Origin: Paenibacillus xylanexedens
GTDB lineage: Bacteria > Bacillota > Bacilli > Paenibacillales > Paenibacillaceae
Assembly: GCF_017874615.1 (NCBI RefSeq)
Contig: NZ_JAGIKV010000011.1
Coordinates: 1-64,000, forward strand
Direction of reading: 5' to 3'
DNA: 64,000 nt
Every line of letters begins with the position of its first letter. Positions within the stretch are counted from its first letter, which is position 1. The notes under the pieces are model-generated. The model saw only the letters and a list, made by a program, of their open reading frames with translations, was not told where the DNA came from and did no database searches. A program made the position numbers and the translations under genes. Below are positions 61,520 through 64,000 of the stretch, piece by piece.

Positions 61520-62194
61520 ATGGAATTCTCAGTAAAGCAGCTGTTTGATAAGGTAGCCCAAGATTATGATGTGCAGCGAAAGCAGCTTATCCCTTGTTTT
61601 GATGATTTTTATGGAATGGCTCTGGATCTAATGAAAAGCCCGCTCGATTCTCCACGTATTCTTGATCTGGGTGCAGGAACGGGACTGCTCTCCGGATTGG
61701 TCCTGCAAAAGTATCCCAACGCGCGATTAACCCTGATCGATATTAGTGATCAAATGCTCGAAGGAGCACGTCGAAGATTTGCTGATGCAAACCAAGTACA
61801 GTATGTGATCGGGGATTACTCCAAGTACGATTTCACCAGTTCCTACGATATGATTATTTCCTCCCTGTCTATTCACCATCTGCCCCACGCTGACAAGAAA
61901 AAGGTGTTTGACTCTGTACACAAGTTGTTAGAGCCAGGTGGATGCTTCATCAACGCAGATCAAGTTCAGGGAAGAACCCCCGATACGGACACGTATTACC
62001 GCCAGCGCTGGTTAGAAGCGATTCATCAAAGTGGTTTGTCTGAGGAAGCCATCTCGGCTTCAATAGAAAGACGCAAGGTGGATATCAATGCCACGCTGGA
62101 GGATCAATTGGTGTGGTTGGAGGAAGCGGGGTTTCGCGTGGCAGATTGCATGTACAAATACTTGGACTTTGCAGTGTTTTATGCGCAAAAATAA
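61520..62194 (+). CDS. Class I SAM-dependent methyltransferase
   Basis: This 224-residue Rossmann methyltransferase has motif I ILDLGAGTGLLSGLVLQKYP near residue 47, motif II LTLIDISDQMLEGAR near residue 70, and the DMIISSLSIHHLPHADKKK region near residue 112. The start at 61520 follows AAGGAG, 10 codons inside a longer frame. It belongs to the YrrT/UbiE-like group of small-molecule methyltransferases. It is a single-gene unit. The substrate is unknown. Confidence 0.9.
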   Translation: MEFSVKQLFDKVAQDYDVQRKQLIPCFDDFYGMALDLMKSPLDSPRILDLGAGTGLLSGLVLQKYPNARLTLIDISDQMLEGARRRFADANQVQYVIGDYSKYDFTSSYDMIISSLSIHHLPHADKKKVFDSVHKLLEPGGCFINADQVQGRTPDTDTYYRQRWLEAIHQSGLSEEAISASIERRKVDINATLEDQLVWLEEAGFRVADCMYKYLDFAVFYAQK

Positions 62195-62236
62195 AAAAAG
62201 ACCGGATTATGGGCAGCTATGCCGTAATCCAGTCTT
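62192..62236. terminator. Terminator between the methyltransferase and beta-propeller genes
   Basis: AGAC-c-GGATTA pairs with TAATCC-a-GTCT. T7 follows on the minus strand, ending the beta-propeller gene; the plus-strand T tract is weaker. Confidence 0.75.
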
Positions 62237-62262
62237 CTCACATATTTTTCATCTTAAATCAC

Positions 62263-63666
62263 TTATTTCAGCGATGCTGGCAGCTTAACGCCGAGAAGTT
62301 TGCCTTCGGTTTGGATGATGATCATTCCGTTTGTCTTTAACGTCGTGTTATGCAGATCTCCACCGGTGGAGACGCGGAAGACCGACTGACCCGACATCAT
62401 GTTGAGGACAAGCAGGGTGCCGTTACGTTGCGCTCGATACATTCCTTTACCGTAAACATCAATCTGAGAGACGGGGGCATCACCATGCCACTGGACCTCT
62501 TGACCATTAGCCAGCTTGATGCCTGTAAGTTCTCCCGTGTTTCCGTTTTTGAAGATCAACCTTTCCTGTGTAACGCCAAGCCATACCATATTTTCGCCGT
62601 AAGGACGGTGAAAAGTTCGAAGTGGCGCGGTTCCCGGATTGCTTGAGGTCAACGGATACTCCGCTATCGCATCGCCTTGTAGAATGTATAGTTTGTCTTT
62701 ATTGGAAAATATCCCTCCATACCCATTCACATACGGTGGATCCCCCGGCATGGTCCACTTATACTCCTGACTTCCTTTCAACACACCGGTCTTCAAGTTG
62801 TACGCATTAACTTTCCATTTGCGTTCTGGTGAAGACTCGTCATTTTCCAAAATCGAAGAATAGTAGTCCGCTGAGTATACAAGACCGTCTTTAATCTGAA
62901 TAGCTTCCCCCTGACCAAAATGACCCCATAGCTTCTTGCCCGTTTTCTTGTCATATGCATTAAGCTGTAAGGATGTAAGTGCCCCTTGGACAAAAAAGGT
63001 TCTCAGCACCACACCATTAGATTCTCTCAGATACTCAGTACCATTACCTTCACCTAATGGTTCATCTGCTTCCCAGCGCAGTTTGCCTGACTGGATATCC
63101 AGTGCGAACGTTGTACTCCCCTTAATCACGTAGAGGGTATCCACCGTTGGAATCAGAGCTTCCGTACGGTTATACGTATCAATCCAGGTGGATGTACCTG
63201 ACTGCCATATTGCTTTGCCTGTCTTCGCATTCAAGGCATATGGCTTGTGATCAATGGTCAGTCCGTAGAGAATCCCGCTTTGATAGGTAATATAAGGAGT
63301 CAGGTCTTTGGCGTAAGTCCACAGCCGTTTACCTGTTGTCGCATCAAGTGCAATCAACTTCGATCCAGCAAACGTGAATACTTTGCCTTCTTCTGCGATG
63401 GCATTAACTCCAACATACGTCTCGTTCATATTCAGATAGTTATCTACTTTTGCTGTCCAAGAAGGTTTCAGTTCAGGTACAGTGATTCGTTGATACGAAT
63501 ACCAGTTACGGATGGATACATCCGATGCTTCAGCATGTGCCTGCGATGGCAACACGCCGATAACGCCGTGAACCATCAGCATTCCGGCAGTAATGCCTGC
63601 AATGATGGGTCTTCCTGCTCTTCTTTTCCATTCCTTATTCATTTGACGTTTATGTATATTGACCAT
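62263..63666 (-). CDS. Secreted PQQ-type beta-propeller protein
   Basis: This 467-residue protein has a signal peptide (PIIAGITAGMLMVHGVIGVL, cut after AHA) and repeated PQQ-like blades with the A-x-D/N-x-x-T-G-K-x-x-W pattern (LIALDATTGKRLWTYA near residue 108; YALNAKTGKAIWQSG near residue 145; ALDIQSGKLRWEAD near residue 188; YDKKTGKKLWGHFG). Such propellers act as BamB-like scaffolds or quinoprotein dehydrogenases. No catalytic or calcium-binding signature is visible, so a scaffold or surface role is more likely. The start at 63666 follows AGGAGG. Confidence 0.87.
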   Translation of the reverse strand: MVNIHKRQMNKEWKRRAGRPIIAGITAGMLMVHGVIGVLPSQAHAEASDVSIRNWYSYQRITVPELKPSWTAKVDNYLNMNETYVGVNAIAEEGKVFTFAGSKLIALDATTGKRLWTYAKDLTPYITYQSGILYGLTIDHKPYALNAKTGKAIWQSGTSTWIDTYNRTEALIPTVDTLYVIKGSTTFALDIQSGKLRWEADEPLGEGNGTEYLRESNGVVLRTFFVQGALTSLQLNAYDKKTGKKLWGHFGQGEAIQIKDGLVYSADYYSSILENDESSPERKWKVNAYNLKTGVLKGSQEYKWTMPGDPPYVNGYGGIFSNKDKLYILQGDAIAEYPLTSSNPGTAPLRTFHRPYGENMVWLGVTQERLIFKNGNTGELTGIKLANGQEVQWHGDAPVSQIDVYGKGMYRAQRNGTLLVLNMMSGQSVFRVSTGGDLHNTTLKTNGMIIIQTEGKLLGVKLPASLK

Positions 63667-63770
63667 GGTAAATCCTCCTGTTATTAAAATCCTGAGATAT
63701 AACTACATAAACATAACGTGTGATAAGTCCAAATAGTTACCGGATTGTTAAATTATTCAAAGGAAATATC

Positions 63771-63794
63771 AAAAAAAGCCGCCACCAGGCGACT
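63771..63794 (-). terminator. Terminator of the gene at the right edge
   Basis: AG-t-CGCC pairs with GGCG-g-CT, followed by T7 on the minus strand. It is almost the same sequence as the bshB2 terminator. Confidence 0.75.
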
Positions 63795-63857
63795 TCTTGA
63801 TAACTGTATTTTTTCGGAGATAAGTTGCGAACGTGACTCATTAATGAAGTTTCTGCT

Positions 63858-64000
63858 TTACTTTAGTTGGATCTGGAATACATCACCGGAGTCCCCACCA
63901 AAAACGATAAAACCACTTTTCGGGAGTTTCGTCGATTCCTGATTGGTTGCTACAGAGAAGTCAACCATTTCCCCTTTATCATTATACACTGCATAACCTC
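63858..64000 (-). CDS. C-terminal end of a gene cut by the window edge
   Basis: The minus strand holds an open frame of 46 codons ending in TAA at 63858-63860. It reads GYAVYNDKGEMVDFSVATNQ, then ends KSGFIVFGGDSGDVFQIQLK. A terminator follows 65 bp after the stop, which supports a real gene end. The Gly-rich close (LPKSGFIVFGG) looks like a beta-rich extracellular domain. The rest lies outside the window and I cannot name it. Confidence 0.6.
   Translation of the reverse strand, partial: GYAVYNDKGEMVDFSVATNQESTKLPKSGFIVFGGDSGDVFQIQLK

Noticed and set aside
1..64000. CRISPR arrays, tRNA or rRNA genes, insertion sequences, prophage
   Set aside because: I saw no regularly spaced repeats, cloverleaf-like segments with TTCGA arms, transposase motifs or phage structural genes.

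Overview
The window looks like chromosomal DNA from a Paenibacillus or close relative (Bacillota, order Bacillales). The evidence is AGGAGG-type ribosome binding sites before nearly every gene, frequent TTG and GTG starts, hairpin-plus-T-run terminators, YesM/YesN two-component proteins beside a sugar ABC transporter, HelD, the yojF-bshB2 (bacillithiol) pair and a Fur-type box. I saw no rRNA, tRNA, CRISPR array, insertion sequence or phage module. About 57 protein genes or remnants fill it, mostly in small units with their own terminators.

Layout. 1-5.6 kb: secreted protein, beta-lactamase-fold hydrolase, small protein, YitT membrane protein, and a MerR regulator divergent from a short-chain dehydrogenase (SDR). 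5.7-8.6 kb: two-gene carboxynorspermidine (polyamine) pathway behind a roughly 450-nt structured leader. 8.6-14.9 kb: deaminase, cytochrome P450 with a TetR regulator, TetR-MmpL exporter operon. 14.9-18.2 kb: class-I-glutaminase-like hydrolase, MFS transporter divergent from an AraC regulator. 18.3-27.2 kb: chemoreceptor, YesM/YesN two-component system, and a carbohydrate ABC transporter with a catabolite-repression-like site. 27.2-41.6 kb: a run of redox enzymes and regulators (SDR, HelD, HxlR plus NmrA-like reductase, aldo/keto reductase, zinc alcohol dehydrogenase with an AdhR-like MerR, TetR, AraC, old yellow enzyme, MarR), with two decayed genes (a frameshifted HIT hydrolase and an internally deleted SDR). 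41.7-43.8 kb: Fur-boxed siderophore-binding lipoprotein and an UppP-type phosphatase. 43.9-47.1 kb: hypothetical proteins, acetyltransferase, MBL-fold hydrolase, and a two-gene cassette between short direct repeats. 47.4-49.7 kb: metE. 49.8-53.9 kb: nitrous-oxide-reductase maturation cluster nosD-nosL-nosY-nosF-tlpA, with no nosZ in the window. 54.2-64 kb: bshB2-yojF, DUF817 protein, murB, a second chemoreceptor, SDR, methyltransferase, beta-propeller protein, and the 3' end of a gene that runs off the right edge.

The main theme is redox and aldehyde/electrophile handling under many small regulators. The control sites show links between distant genes. A MerR-type promoter with a 19-bp spacer stands before the SDR at 4735 and, matching at 19 of 20 positions, before the SDR at 61325, about 57 kb away; a related one precedes the alcohol dehydrogenase. 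Likewise the promoter of the TetR gene at 37921 matches that of the SDR at 27967 at 29 of 31 positions. The strongest candidates for something undescribed are the long structured RNA leader of the polyamine operon, these trans-regulons, a putative small RNA beside helD, and the nos assembly cluster lacking its reductase.
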